Positions 8,442-17,755 of a stretch of DNA of 64,000 bases are shown here, piece by piece. Positions within the stretch are counted from its first letter, which is position 1. The number at the start of each line of letters is the position of its first letter. Source of the DNA: Aestuariivita boseongensis (lineage in GTDB: Bacteria > Pseudomonadota > Alphaproteobacteria > Rhodobacterales > Rhodobacteraceae); NCBI RefSeq assembly GCF_001262635.1, contig NZ_JXYH01000003.1:79650-143649 (forward strand), given 5' to 3'. The translations under genes and the position numbers were made by a program. The notes beneath the pieces are model-generated. The model was not told where the DNA came from. It was given only the letters and a program-made list of their open reading frames with translations, and did not search any database.

Positions 8442-9769
8442 TCCAGCGCCGTTGCAGGTTCGCCCAGCATCCGCACCTCGCGCTGCGGGAACGGGATCGA
8501 AATGCCGTTCTCCTTGAACGCATCCCATAGCGCCAGATACACATTGCCCCGGATATTCGTCAGCCCCTGCGTTGGATCCCGGATCCAGAACCGCAGGATG
8601 TAATCCACGCTGCTGTCGCCAAAACCCACGATATGGCACACCGGCGCCTTTGGCTGGGTCAGCACCCGGTCCACGCCCTGCGCCGCCTCAATCGCAATGC
8701 GCCGCACCGCATGCGGGTCATCGCCATAGGCCGTCCCGAAATAGATATCGAGACGCACGAACTCGTTCGAATGCGACCAGTTCACCACCTGACCGGTGAT
8801 CAGGTCTTCATTCGGGATCAGGTACTCCTTCCCGTCCCGCGTCACCACGCTGGCATAGCGCGCACCCAGCGTCTGGATCCACCCGAACGTGTCGCCCAGA
8901 GAAATTACATCCCCGGGCTTGATCGACTTGTCCAGAAGGATGATCACCCCCGACACAAGGTTCGACACCACCTTCTGCAAGCCGAAACCAAGGCCCACAC
9001 CGATGGCCCCCGACAGAACCGCAAGCCCCGTCAGATCGAAGCCCAGCGTCTGCACCCCGACCACAATCGCCAGCCCATAGACGATCACCTGCACGGCCTT
9101 CACCGCCAGCACCTGCATCGACGGCGACAGGTCTTCGTTTCGCCGGATATTAGCCGCCGTGGTCTGCGAAATCAGCCGCGCCGCGGTCACCACCACACCG
9201 ATCACCGCCAGCCCGATGATCACCGTCAGCACCGAAATCCGCACCTCGCCGATGGTCAGCGCCAGACTGTCCAGAAACTCCGAAACCGGCTCGATCAGGT
9301 TCAGGTAATAGAGCGTCGCATAGATCCACACCGCCCATTTCACCACGCGCCGCAGGAACGGATTGCGCACCAGCCGCGCGGCAAAGGCAATGAACAGCCA
9401 GGCCGTGGCCAGCGTCGCCGCCAGCCCGATCAGATAACTGCGCGAAGGCCAGGTGACCTCCTGCATCACAAGATAGGTCACCCAGGCAAAAACCGCGAAA
9501 TAGATCAGGATCAACCGCCGCCGCACCTGCACCAGCACGCGATAGCGCCACTTGGCCCAGCCTTCCCGCGTCCGTGCCCAGGCCTCGATCCGGCCATCTG
9601 TCAGAAACCGCATCAGCCAGGCGATGCCAATCAGCGCAAGAATGATCAGCACCTGGTTTTGGCGCCAGCCGGGCGTCACGACGCTTTGCAACAACAGCAG
9701 AGCGTCGTTCCAGACAGCCACCGCCATCTGGGCCAGCGTTTCGGTATCAGGCAGGTCCTGCTCTTCCAT
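8438..9769 (-). CDS. MscS-family mechanosensitive ion channel
   Basis: A 443-residue inner-membrane channel of the small-conductance mechanosensitive family, which releases solutes on hypo-osmotic shock. About five membrane segments precede the pore helix. The pore-lining TM3 and the start of the cytoplasmic vestibule show GAIGVGLGFGLQKVVSNLVS followed by IKPGDVISLGD, RDGKEYLIPNEDL and VNWSHSN, all typical of MscS. The C-terminus ISIPFPQREV is also standard. It is longer than E. coli MscS because of extra N-terminal membrane helices. A second MscS paralogue occurs at 24184-25107. Confidence 0.92.
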   Translation of the reverse strand: MEEQDLPDTETLAQMAVAVWNDALLLLQSVVTPGWRQNQVLIILALIGIAWLMRFLTDGRIEAWARTREGWAKWRYRVLVQVRRRLILIYFAVFAWVTYLVMQEVTWPSRSYLIGLAATLATAWLFIAFAARLVRNPFLRRVVKWAVWIYATLYYLNLIEPVSEFLDSLALTIGEVRISVLTVIIGLAVIGVVVTAARLISQTTAANIRRNEDLSPSMQVLAVKAVQVIVYGLAIVVGVQTLGFDLTGLAVLSGAIGVGLGFGLQKVVSNLVSGVIILLDKSIKPGDVISLGDTFGWIQTLGARYASVVTRDGKEYLIPNEDLITGQVVNWSHSNEFVRLDIYFGTAYGDDPHAVRRIAIEAAQGVDRVLTQPKAPVCHIVGFGDSSVDYILRFWIRDPTQGLTNIRGNVYLALWDAFKENGISIPFPQREVRMLGEPATALD

Positions 9770-9833
9770 TATGCCCCCTCATCTACACTCTGCCCGGAAA
9801 TCCCTGGGCAAACAACATGCCGATGCGCAGCAA

Positions 9834-9983
9834 TCAGATGTCCGCGCCGCTCAGAGTTGGGGGAAGGATGGCCAACTGCGACCCATAGGCGGGATCGCTT
9901 GCCGAAATGCCATGCACACTCAGTGCCAGCACGACAAGCGAGGCGATCAAAAGCAGCATAAGAGGCGAAGCAGATTGGGTCAT
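9834..9983 (-). CDS. Small single-span membrane protein
   Basis: A 49-residue protein beginning MTQSASPLML with one strong hydrophobic helix (about residues 7-25) and a short polar tail. The start at 9983 is chosen over an earlier in-frame ATG because AGGGGC lies immediately before it and the upstream extension lacks protein character. It lies 64 bp upstream of the MscS gene on the same strand. No family recognised. It could be a chance reading frame, but the hydrophobic profile argues for a real gene. Confidence 0.45.
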   Translation of the reverse strand: MTQSASPLMLLLIASLVVLALSVHGISASDPAYGSQLAILPPTLSGADI

Positions 9984-10103
9984 GCCCCTAATACGAACGA
10001 TATCCGCCCCTGGATCACCGCAACGAAGAAAACGCACGCGCCAGGTCCCGCTGTCAAAGCGGTCCGACAGCCCGCCTCTTGCCTCGACTCGGCGAAAGCC
10101 TTA

Positions 10104-10202
10104 TGCGCATCGCCATGACACGTTTTTTCGATATGGATGACCGCGCGCGCCTGCGCGAACGCTTTTATGGCGCGATCCATACGGTATTGGCCCGCCTATA
10201 AG
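10104..10202 (+). CDS. Possible 32-residue protein upstream of leuC
   Basis: A short frame [20 protein letters not shown]... of 32 residues ends 53 bp before leuC. It has genome-like codons, a helical charged middle ([17 protein letters not shown]) and alternative ATG starts at codons 1 and 5. Its stop lies inside a small dyad CCGCC-TATAA-GGCGG. It does not carry the run of leucine codons expected of a classical leu leader peptide. It may be a conserved micro-protein or a leader open reading frame. Evidence is weak. Confidence 0.35.
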
Positions 10203-10255
10203 GCGGCCCCACGCCCAAAACCATCTGCCAGTCAAAAACAAACGGGAGAGGACCA

Positions 10256-11659
10256 ATGTCCCCCAAGACACTCTATGACAAGATCTGGGATGCCCATGTC
10301 GCCCATGAAGACGAAGACGGCACCTGCCTTCTTTATATCGACCGCCACCTTGTGCACGAGGTGACCTCGCCTCAGGCCTTCGAAGGTCTGCGCATGGCGG
10401 GCCGGTCGGTGCGCGCACCCGACAAGACGATCGCGGTGCCCGATCACAACGTGCCCACCACACCGGGCCGCGAAGATCCCAAGAACATGACCGAAGACAG
10501 CGCGATCCAGGTCGCCGCGCTCGACAAGAACGCAAAGGATTTCGGCATCCACTATTATCCGGTGTCCGATATCCGTCAGGGCATCGTGCATATCGTCGGC
10601 CCCGAACAGGGCTGGACGCTTCCCGGCATGACCGTTGTTTGCGGTGACAGCCACACCGCGACGCATGGTGCCTTTGGCGCACTGGCCCACGGCATCGGCA
10701 CGTCCGAGGTGGAACATGTTCTGGCCACCCAGACACTGATCCAGAAGAAATCGAAAAACATGAAGGTGGAAATCACCGGCAAACTGCGCCCCGGTGTGAC
10801 CGCGAAAGACATCACGCTTTCGGTGATCGGCAAGACCGGCACCGCTGGCGGCACCGGCTATGTCATCGAATATTGCGGAGAAGCGATCCGCGATCTGTCG
10901 ATGGAAGGCCGCATGACCGTCTGCAACATGGCCATCGAAGGTGGCGCACGCGCCGGCCTGATCGCGCCGGATGAGAAGACCTTCGAATACGTCAAAGGCC
11001 GCCCGCACGCCCCCAAGGGCGCACAATGGGAAGCCGCACTGGCGTGGTGGAAGACGCTGTATTCCGATGACGACGCCCATTGGGACAAGGTCATCACCAT
11101 CAAGGGCGAAGATATCGCGCCGGTCGTCACCTGGGGCACCTCGCCCGAAGACGTTCTGCCCATCACCGATGTCGTCCCCTCGCCCGACAGCTTCACCGGC
11201 GGCAAGGTGGGCGCTGCGAAACGTTCGCTTGACTACATGGGGCTCGAGCCCGGCACACCGCTGTCGGAAATCGAAATTGACACCGTCTTCATCGGCTCCT
11301 GCACCAATGGCCGGATCGAGGATCTGCGCGCCGCCGCCGAGATCCTGAAGGGCAAGAAGATCGCCGTGAAACGGGCAATGGTCGTGCCCGGTTCCGGCCT
11401 TGTGCGCGCGCAGGCCGAAGAAGAAGGTCTGGCCGACATCTTCCGCGACGCGGGCTTTGAATGGCGGCTTGCGGGCTGTTCGATGTGTCTGGCGATGAAC
11501 CCCGACCAGTTGCAGCCAGGCGAACGTTGCGCGGCCACGTCGAACCGCAACTTCGAAGGCCGTCAGGGCCGGGGCGGACGCACCCACCTGATGAGCCCCG
11601 CGATGGCCGCGGCAGCCGCCGTGACCGGAAAACTCACCGATGTTCGGGAGCTGATGTAA
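10256..11659 (+). CDS. leuC: 3-isopropylmalate dehydratase large subunit LeuC
   Basis: A 467-residue aconitase-family subunit that, with LeuD, isomerises 2- to 3-isopropylmalate in leucine synthesis. The iron-sulfur ligands are in [14 protein letters not shown] and [12 protein letters not shown]. The [24 protein letters not shown] segment is the substrate-side signature. The ATG at 10256 follows GGGAGAGGACCA. The stop overlaps the leuD start (TAATG), so subunits are made together in equal amount. Confidence 0.98.
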   Translation: MSPKTLYDKIWDAHVAHEDEDGTCLLYIDRHLVHEVTSPQAFEGLRMAGRSVRAPDKTIAVPDHNVPTTPGREDPKNMTEDSAIQVAALDKNAKDFGIHYYPVSDIRQGIVHIVGPEQGWTLPGMTVVCGDSHTATHGAFGALAHGIGTSEVEHVLATQTLIQKKSKNMKVEITGKLRPGVTAKDITLSVIGKTGTAGGTGYVIEYCGEAIRDLSMEGRMTVCNMAIEGGARAGLIAPDEKTFEYVKGRPHAPKGAQWEAALAWWKTLYSDDDAHWDKVITIKGEDIAPVVTWGTSPEDVLPITDVVPSPDSFTGGKVGAAKRSLDYMGLEPGTPLSEIEIDTVFIGSCTNGRIEDLRAAAEILKGKKIAVKRAMVVPGSGLVRAQAEEEGLADIFRDAGFEWRLAGCSMCLAMNPDQLQPGERCAATSNRNFEGRQGRGGRTHLMSPAMAAAAAVTGKLTDVRELM

Positions 11660-12264
11660 TGGATAAATTCACCACCCTCACCGGCATCGCTGCCCCGATG
11701 CCTCTGGTCAATGTCGACACCGACATGATCATTCCCAAGCAGTTCCTGAAAACGATCAAGCGCTCGGGACTTGGCGTGAACCTCTTTGACGAGATGCGCT
11801 ATGATCAGGACGGCAACGAGATCCCCGATTTCGTGCTGAACCAGCCCCAGTATCGCGAAGCCGAGATCCTTGTCGCGGGCGACAATTTCGGCTGCGGTTC
11901 GTCGCGCGAACATGCGCCCTGGGCGATCAAGGATTTCGGCATCCGCTGCGTCATTGCACCCAGCTTTGCCGATATTTTCTATAACAACTGCTTCAAGAAC
12001 GGCATCCTGCCCATCGCCCTCCCGCAAGAGGCCGTGGACGTTCTGATGAAGGACGCCGAGAAAGGCGCGAATGCCCGCGTGACCGTCGATCTGGAAGCGC
12101 AGACCGTGACCACCTCGGATGGTGAAGTGTTCACCTTCGAACTCGACAGCTTCAAGAAGCACTGTCTGCTGAACGGTCTCGATGATATCGGCCTGACGAT
12201 GGAAAAAGCTGCCTCCATCGACACATTCGAGGCCCAGGCCGCCCAGGCACGCCCCTGGGTCTGA
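11659..12264 (+). CDS. leuD: 3-isopropylmalate dehydratase small subunit LeuD
   Basis: A 201-residue swivel-domain subunit of isopropylmalate isomerase. It opens [20 protein letters not shown] and contains [11 protein letters not shown] and [20 protein letters not shown], both diagnostic. The start is fixed by the one-base overlap with the leuC stop. A stem-loop follows the gene. leuB lies 4.2 kb away beyond five unrelated genes, so the leucine genes are split here. Confidence 0.98.
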   Translation: MDKFTTLTGIAAPMPLVNVDTDMIIPKQFLKTIKRSGLGVNLFDEMRYDQDGNEIPDFVLNQPQYREAEILVAGDNFGCGSSREHAPWAIKDFGIRCVIAPSFADIFYNNCFKNGILPIALPQEAVDVLMKDAEKGANARVTVDLEAQTVTTSDGEVFTFELDSFKKHCLLNGLDDIGLTMEKAASIDTFEAQAAQARPWV

Positions 12265-12283
12265 ACCACTTCCTTTTGGAAAA

Positions 12284-12312
12284 CCGCCTCCGCCCGCTTT
12301 GGGCGGGGGTGG
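12284..12312 (+). terminator. Stem-loop after leuCD
   Basis: A 12-bp stem with two G-T wobble pairs, CCGCCTCCGCCC-GCTTT-GGGCGGGGGTGG, lies 19 bp after leuD. No T-run follows, so it is either a processing or stabilising hairpin or an imperfect terminator. Confidence 0.5.
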
Positions 12313-12609
12313 ACGCCTCAGGTCTTAACAGTTGTTGAAGACTTGGGCATTGCGGATGATCTTTGACCCACAACATATTGTGTTTCCAAGATTTCCCCGC
12401 ACCAAGCCCCCCCCAATTTGATGCAAAGACGCACCACTTCCACCACAAACTCGCCCTAATCCGGGGGCCAAGTTGGTGGGCAGTTGAGCAGCTGTCAGAA
12501 ACAAGGCACAAATGTGTCTAAATTGAGGCAACCCGTGTAAAACGCGGGATCAAAATGGAAATAGGCGCGGCAGAGAACCAAGCCAGTCCAGTTTGAAGAG
12601 GAGCGGAGC
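12313..12609. other. Non-coding stretch between leuD and the next gene
   Basis: No reading frame with protein character. It holds a dyad CACAA-CATA-TTGTG (12369-12382), a lower-GC patch, and near its end a hairpin CCCGTG-TAAAA-CGCGGG. A promoter for the gene at 12610 must be here, but I cannot name its boxes with confidence. Confidence 0.4.
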
Positions 12610-13449
12610 GTGGTTTTGAGAATCACAGGGGCAATCTTCCGTGCATTATTGATCGCAGCGACTGTGGTCGCGCCGTCGCTGCTGCTGTCGCATGCCGGGG
12701 TCAATGCACCGGAATTCATCATTTTCATCGCTCTTGCCGCCGCGATCTTCATCTTTGCCGAATATTATTCCGTCTTCCCGTCAATCCTGGAGTTCCGCGA
12801 TGCGCCGCCGTTGAACCGCCTGCGGTTTCTGGCCTTTTCGCTGACCATCATCAGCCTGACACTGGTCGCCAAACACGAGATGAGTCCGACCGAGATAACG
12901 CTGATCATGTCGCAGATCGGGGCGTCTATCGGTCATTCTCTGGATTTCCCCTATTCGCCCGTGCGGCTTCTGGTGTTGATGCTGCCTGCGGACGCACCTG
13001 CGTCTTTGACCGACAGTGTGCGCATGGCGGCTGGTATGGCTTATCTCATTTGCCTGATCGCGATCATCGCTTTTATCCTGTCCATCCGCGTCAAAGGCTG
13101 GCCTACCCGGAAAGGGGCGTTCAACGTCTGGACAAACCTGCCGCTGTTCGACCCGACGACCGGCGGCGATGTGGTGGACCGACTTTACAACGATGCGCGA
13201 ACGAACGTCATTCTGGGCGTGCTGTTGCCGTTCATCATTCCGGCCGTGGTCAAGCTGGCCTCGCAGATGATCGATCCGATCTCGCTTGAAGATCCGAACA
13301 TGCTGGTCTGGACGATCTGCGCCTGGGCCTTCCTGCCCGCCAGCATGATCATGCGCGGCATTGCACTTGCGCGCATCGCCGCCCTGATCGAGGACAAGCG
13401 CCGCCGCGCCTATGCCGTGGCCGAAGCCGAGGGCGTTCAAACCGCATGA
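12610..13449 (+). CDS. Integral membrane protein of unknown function
   Basis: A 279-residue protein from a GTG start at 12610 (GAGGAG 8-13 bases before it). It has about six membrane helices and a charged loop between the fourth and fifth (KGWPTRKGAFNVWTNLPLFD). The C-terminal tail is basic (EDKRRRAYAVAEAEG). I do not recognise a family. Its stop overlaps the start of the following secreted nuclease-like gene by four bases (ATGA), so the two are co-translated and probably act together at the envelope. Confidence 0.75.
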   Translation: MVLRITGAIFRALLIAATVVAPSLLLSHAGVNAPEFIIFIALAAAIFIFAEYYSVFPSILEFRDAPPLNRLRFLAFSLTIISLTLVAKHEMSPTEITLIMSQIGASIGHSLDFPYSPVRLLVLMLPADAPASLTDSVRMAAGMAYLICLIAIIAFILSIRVKGWPTRKGAFNVWTNLPLFDPTTGGDVVDRLYNDARTNVILGVLLPFIIPAVVKLASQMIDPISLEDPNMLVWTICAWAFLPASMIMRGIALARIAALIEDKRRRAYAVAEAEGVQTA

Positions 13450-14531
13450 TCCGCGCCGCGCGGGCCGTTTGTCTGAGCTTTGCGGGCATTCTGGTATGCA
13501 GCCCGGCCCAGGCCGAAACCATCCGCATCGCCACCTATAACGTCGAACTGACACGCGATGGCCCGGGCCTTGCGCTGCGCGACATTCGTTCCGGCAATGA
13601 CCCGCAGATGCAGGCGATTTCCGAAGTGATCGACACCGCCGCACCGGATATCCTGGCCGTTCAGGGGTTGGATTATGATTTCGGGCTTGAGACGCTGACG
13701 GCCTTCAACCAAGCCCTGCCCCTCCCGTTTCCACATGTCCTGGCCCTGCCCACCAATCGCGGGTTGCAGACCGGGCTTGATTTGGACGGCGATGGCCGCG
13801 CCGGAGATGCGGCAGACGCTCAGGGCTTTGGCCGCTTTTACGGACAGGGCGCCATGGCCGTCCTGTCACAGTTGCCAATCGAACGCGAGGCGGTGCAGGA
13901 TTTTACCGATCTGCTGTGGGCCGATCTTCCGCAGGCGTCCATGCCGATGAACGCAGATGGGTCGCTTTTTCCATCCGAACGCGTGGCGCGCCTGCAGCGC
14001 CTGTCCTCCAGCGGGCATTGGGTTGTTCCTGTTCGGCTGCCGGATGGCGGGCTTTTGTCGGTGATGACCTTCCACGCCAGCCCGCCGGTTTTCGACGGCA
14101 CCGAAGACCGCAACGGTCTGCGCAACGCAGCCGAAATCGGATTCTGGATGCTCCATCTGGATGGCGCCGTCGGCGCACCGCCGGAGGGAGAATTCATCAT
14201 CGCCGGATCGGCCACGTTGGATCCCTACGACAGCGAAGGGCGTCACCGGTCAATCAGGGATCTTCTGGCGGATCCGCGCCTGCAAGACCCGGCGCCGGTC
14301 AGCACCGGGGCAGCGCAAGTGCCCGATCAGGGACATGTCGGACCGAATGCGCAGGACACGGTTGATTGGGATGGCGTGGGCCGCTTGCGGGTCGATTACG
14401 TTTTGCCTGCGTCCACTGTGCAAGTGACAGACGCCGGGGTCTTTTGGCCGGAGGAGGGCACCCCCGGCCACGAGGCGGCCTTACGCGCGAGCCGTCACCG
14501 GTTGGTTTGGGTCGATATCCTGCTGGAGTGA
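13446..14531 (+). CDS. Secreted endonuclease/exonuclease/phosphatase-family protein
   Basis: A 361-residue protein with a signal peptide (cleavage near AQAET) followed by IRIATYNVELTRDGPGLALRD, the first strand and the metal-site Asn of the EEP fold. DILAVQGLDYDFG, where the usual metal-binding Glu would be, reads Gln, which may weaken catalysis. The His of MTFHASPPVF and the C-terminal DYVLP and SRHRLVWVDI match the family's active-site Asp and final Asp-His region. Likely a periplasmic or secreted phosphodiesterase or nuclease. Its last 51 bp overlap a convergent gene. Confidence 0.8.
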   Translation: MIRAARAVCLSFAGILVCSPAQAETIRIATYNVELTRDGPGLALRDIRSGNDPQMQAISEVIDTAAPDILAVQGLDYDFGLETLTAFNQALPLPFPHVLALPTNRGLQTGLDLDGDGRAGDAADAQGFGRFYGQGAMAVLSQLPIEREAVQDFTDLLWADLPQASMPMNADGSLFPSERVARLQRLSSSGHWVVPVRLPDGGLLSVMTFHASPPVFDGTEDRNGLRNAAEIGFWMLHLDGAVGAPPEGEFIIAGSATLDPYDSEGRHRSIRDLLADPRLQDPAPVSTGAAQVPDQGHVGPNAQDTVDWDGVGRLRVDYVLPASTVQVTDAGVFWPEEGTPGHEAALRASRHRLVWVDILLE

Positions 14532-15395
14532 TCCCGGCCGAACCCCGATGGATGCCTCAAGAGCAAGACGGACAGGGGTTGCGCGGAACTCGGGCAGAAG
14601 ATCGTCAAAGCGCTGACCGTCCAGCCAGTGCGGCGTGTTCCAGAGATAGCGCATCTCAAGCAGGCAGCGCGCCATGGGCCAGACCGGTTTCGCCAAATGA
14701 AGCAGAAGCCAGTTCATCCGTTTCAGGCGCACCGGATGCCCGGTCAGATCCTGCAGATGGGCGGCAATCTCGTGCCCTGTCAGGGTGTACCCAGGAAAGG
14801 GCAGGTCCACGAAATCCGGCAGGCTGTCGCGCTTTTCCGCCAGCGCTACGGCAGCGCGGGTGAGATCGGGCAGATAGGCCCAGGCATGTGGAATATCGGG
14901 ATTGCCCGGATAGACGAATTTGCCTTTGCGCAAGGATTTGATCATCACCTGATCAAACCAGTTGCCCGAAGCGCGCGTGTCCAGAAAATCACCGGCGCGC
15001 AAGATGATGGTTTTCACACCTTCTTCGGCATAGGCCCGTTCCATCCTGCGGCGGATCTGACCCAGCGGATTGGTCGCGCGATGCGGACTGCTTTCCGACC
15101 AGGGCGGCGCGACATCGGGGCCAAAGACATAAACGTTGCCTGGGATGATAACCGTGGCCCCGACCGACTTGGCCGCCGCACGCACCTTGGCGTGGATTTC
15201 GGGAACCTGTTCGGCCCAGTCTGTATAAAGCGGGTTCCATGCGTTCACGATCACATCGACACCCTGCGCCGACTGGTGCAGCGTATCGGATTTACGGTCG
15301 AACCCTTTCACCTGCCAGCCCGCCTGACGAAACGCCTTGGCTGCGTTGTGGCCGAAACGGCCGGACTGTCCAAGAATAAGAACTGTTTGGGTCAT
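14481..15395 (-). CDS. NAD(P)-dependent epimerase/dehydratase-type reductase (extended SDR)
   Basis: A 304-residue atypical or extended short-chain dehydrogenase fold. The N-terminal MTQTVLILGQSGRFGHNAAK has the glycine-rich dinucleotide motif (GQSGRFG). GNVYVFGPD and WAYLPDLTRA are typical of the family's middle. The canonical YxxxK is not obvious: RRRMERAYAEEG occupies that region. The start at 15395 is set by AGGAGG six bases upstream. It is divergent from a LysR gene that probably controls it, and its 3' end overlaps the neighbouring nuclease-like gene by 51 bp. Confidence 0.82.
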   Translation of the reverse strand: MTQTVLILGQSGRFGHNAAKAFRQAGWQVKGFDRKSDTLHQSAQGVDVIVNAWNPLYTDWAEQVPEIHAKVRAAAKSVGATVIIPGNVYVFGPDVAPPWSESSPHRATNPLGQIRRRMERAYAEEGVKTIILRAGDFLDTRASGNWFDQVMIKSLRKGKFVYPGNPDIPHAWAYLPDLTRAAVALAEKRDSLPDFVDLPFPGYTLTGHEIAAHLQDLTGHPVRLKRMNWLLLHLAKPVWPMARCLLEMRYLWNTPHWLDGQRFDDLLPEFRATPVRLALEASIGVRPGSLQQDIDPNQPVTARA

Positions 15396-15458
15396 CTGAA
15401 CCTCCTGTAAGCTGATGTCCCAAACACTATGCGCCAACAAGAACTCGAAATATATTGT

Positions 15459-15491
15459 ATGAATTTCTGCATTATGTATTCATTTATGAAT
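15459..15491. promoter_or_regulatory. LysR-type operator region with three ATGAAT/ATTCAT elements
   Basis: The short, A/T-rich gap between the divergent reductase and LysR genes contains ATGAAT (15459-15464), ATTCAT (15478-15483) and ATGAAT (15486-15491). The last two form a dyad with a two-base centre whose right half covers the LysR start codon. This suggests autoregulation plus control of the divergent gene, as is common for LysR regulators. Confidence 0.45.
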
Positions 15492-16386
15492 GGATAATTC
15501 GGCCCCCTTTACCGACTGGTCCCATGTGCAAAGCTTCCTTGCCGTGGCTGAAACCGGCTCTCTTTCGGCCGCCGCACAAAGGCTTGGCCAAAGCCAGCCC
15601 ACGATTGGCCGCCATGTCAAAGCGCTGGAAGACGGCCTTGGGGTCGAACTGTTTCACCGCCATGCGCGCGGACTGGTCCTGACCGATATAGGGGCCGAGA
15701 TGCGCCCCGCCGCCGAAGCGATGCGCGCAGCCATGGCCACCATCGCCCTGCAGGCCGAGGCGCATTCGGACACATCAAGCGGCACCGTGCGCATCGCCAG
15801 CAGCGATTTCATGGCCCATCACGTTCTGCCACGCATGCTGGCCGAAATCCGGCGGGAACATCCGATGATCCAGCTTGTGGTCGTACCCAGTGACAGCAGC
15901 GAAAACCTGCTGTTCCGACAGGCCGATATTGCGATCCGCATGTATCGGCCCGACCAGCTGGAACTGGTAACACGCCACGTGGCGGATATCGAACTGGGCA
16001 CCTTCGCCGCGCGCAGTTATCTGGAACGGCGCGGCAGGCCTGAGACAGCTGAAGACCTGCTTGACCATGATCTTGTTGGCTATGACCGGTCGACCCTGAT
16101 CGTCGATACGATGCATGAACTGGGCTGGCCCGGTGGGCCGGAAAGTTTCGCGGTGCGCTGCGATCATCACCCGACCTATTGGGAGATGGTCCGCGCAGGT
16201 TGTGGCATCGGGTTTACCCAGGCCCGGGTCGGGCGTGCCGATCCTCTGGTCGAGGAACTGCATCTGGACCTGCCAATACCGCCCCTTGAGATCTGGCTGA
16301 CTGCGCACCAGACGGTACGCAAAGCGCCGCGTGTGGATGCGATCTGGCGGGCGCTGGACAAACGGCTGACGGCAGAATTCGCCTGA
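15490..16386 (+). CDS. LysR-family transcriptional regulator
   Basis: A 298-residue regulator. The N-terminal winged helix-turn-helix reads [20 protein letters not shown] followed by [21 protein letters not shown]. The C-terminal part is the usual periplasmic-binding-like effector domain. It starts at 15490, divergent from the SDR gene at 14481-15395, which is its most likely target. The effector is unknown. The next gene, leuB, is in the same direction 92 bp on but is probably a separate unit. Confidence 0.93.
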   Translation: MDNSAPFTDWSHVQSFLAVAETGSLSAAAQRLGQSQPTIGRHVKALEDGLGVELFHRHARGLVLTDIGAEMRPAAEAMRAAMATIALQAEAHSDTSSGTVRIASSDFMAHHVLPRMLAEIRREHPMIQLVVVPSDSSENLLFRQADIAIRMYRPDQLELVTRHVADIELGTFAARSYLERRGRPETAEDLLDHDLVGYDRSTLIVDTMHELGWPGGPESFAVRCDHHPTYWEMVRAGCGIGFTQARVGRADPLVEELHLDLPIPPLEIWLTAHQTVRKAPRVDAIWRALDKRLTAEFA

Positions 16387-16478
16387 GACACCTTTCTCCA
16401 GCTCTTTCTTCAGGGCTTATTGACCCGGCTGCGCCTGCGGGGTACGCCGCCCTCGCGAGATTTGCCAAGGAGATCCTC

Positions 16479-17582
16479 ATGTCGAACCCTTCCCTTCTTA
16501 TCCTGCCCGGTGACGGGATCGGCCCCGAAGTCATGGCCGAGGTGAAACGCATCATCGACTGGTACGGCGCAAAGCGCGACATGGTGTTCGACGTCAGCGA
16601 AGATCTGGTGGGTGGGGCGGCCTATGACGCGCATGGCACGCCGCTGCATGACGACACCATGGCCAAGGCGCAGGAAGTGGATGCGGTGCTTCTGGGTGCC
16701 GTCGGCGGTCCGAAATACGACAGTCTGGATTTCAGCGTGAAGCCCGAGCGCGGCCTGCTGCGCCTGCGCAGGGAGATGGACCTTTTCGCAAACCTGCGCC
16801 CCGCGCAGTGCTTTGATGCGCTGGCGGATTTCTCATCGCTGAAGAAAGACGTGGTCGCGGGCCTTGATATCATGATCGTCCGCGAACTGACTTCTGGCGT
16901 GTATTTCGGTGAACCTCGCGGGATCTTCGAGGAAGGCAACGAACGCGTGGGCATCAACACCCAGCGTTACACGGAAAGCGAGATCGACCGGGTTGCACGG
17001 TCTGCCTTTGAACTGGCGATGCGGCGGGGCAAGAAGCTGTGTTCGATGGAAAAGGCCAACGTGATGGAAAGCGGCATCCTGTGGCGTGAGGTCGTCACAC
17101 GGGTCGGCGCGGATTATCCGGAGGTCGAGCTGAGCCACATGTATGCCGACGCAGGTGCAATGCAGCTGACCCGCTGGCCCAAGCAGTTCGACGTCATTGT
17201 CACCGACAACCTCTTTGGCGATCTCCTGTCCGATCTGGCCGCGATGCTGACCGGATCGCTGGGCATGCTGCCTTCGGCATCGCTGGGCGCGCCGATGGCC
17301 AATGGCCGTCCCAAGGCGCTGTACGAGCCGGTGCACGGATCGGCCCCCGACATTGCAGGGCAAGGCAAGGCCAACCCCATCGCCTGTATCCTGAGCTTTG
17401 CGATGGCGCTGCGCTATTCCTTTGATGCCGGTGCCGAAGCGGACCGTCTGGAACAGGCCGTTGAGAAGGTGCTGGCCGATGGCGTACGCACAGCCGATCT
17501 TCTGGGCGAAGAAGGCGTGGCACCCGTGTCGACCACGGAAATGGGCGACGCGATCCTCGCGGCGCTGGACGCAAGCCTCTAA
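16479..17582 (+). CDS. leuB: 3-isopropylmalate dehydrogenase LeuB
   Basis: A 367-residue beta-decarboxylating dehydrogenase that converts 3-isopropylmalate to 2-oxoisocaproate with NAD. It begins [19 protein letters not shown]. It contains [14 protein letters not shown], the catalytic Tyr in [12 protein letters not shown], the Lys of [10 protein letters not shown], and the NAD-site ending [20 protein letters not shown]. All match LeuB at full length. AAGGAGAT precedes the ATG. It is followed by a tRNA-Pro. Confidence 0.98.
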   Translation: MSNPSLLILPGDGIGPEVMAEVKRIIDWYGAKRDMVFDVSEDLVGGAAYDAHGTPLHDDTMAKAQEVDAVLLGAVGGPKYDSLDFSVKPERGLLRLRREMDLFANLRPAQCFDALADFSSLKKDVVAGLDIMIVRELTSGVYFGEPRGIFEEGNERVGINTQRYTESEIDRVARSAFELAMRRGKKLCSMEKANVMESGILWREVVTRVGADYPEVELSHMYADAGAMQLTRWPKQFDVIVTDNLFGDLLSDLAAMLTGSLGMLPSASLGAPMANGRPKALYEPVHGSAPDIAGQGKANPIACILSFAMALRYSFDAGAEADRLEQAVEKVLADGVRTADLLGEEGVAPVSTTEMGDAILAALDASL

Positions 17583-17659
17583 GCCTGTGGCCGCACCCCG
17601 TCGCGGCCATTATACCGCTTGCAAATTCAAATGACCGGCGCTACTCACCGCGCCACGGT

Positions 17660-17736
17660 CGGAGTGTAGCTCAGCCTGGTAGAGCACTGTCTTCGGGAGG
17701 CAGGGGCCGGAGGTTCGAATCCTCTCACTCCGACCA
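17660..17736 (+). tRNA. tRNA-Pro (anticodon CGG)
   Basis: A 77-nt cloverleaf. The acceptor stem is CGGAGTG paired with CACTCCG, and the 3' ACCA is encoded. The D arm is GCTC/GAGC. The anticodon stem CTGTC/GGCAG encloses loop TTCGGGA with CGG at 17694-17696. The T arm has the TTCGAAT loop. The C1-G72 pair fits bacterial tRNA-Pro. It decodes CCG. There is no integrase or repeated 3' end nearby, so no sign of an integration site. Confidence 0.97.
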
Positions 17737-17755
17737 AATCCAATAATGCCTGCGT

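Noticed and set aside
9834..10037. Longer 67-residue form of the small membrane protein
   Set aside because: The first 18 codons lack protein character and an ATG with AGGGGC just before it lies downstream, so the 49-residue form is preferred.
17660..17736. tRNA-Pro as an integration site for a genomic island carrying the ABC/LuxR operon
   Set aside because: No integrase, no repeated tRNA 3' end and no mobile gene nearby; operon codon use looks like the rest of the window.
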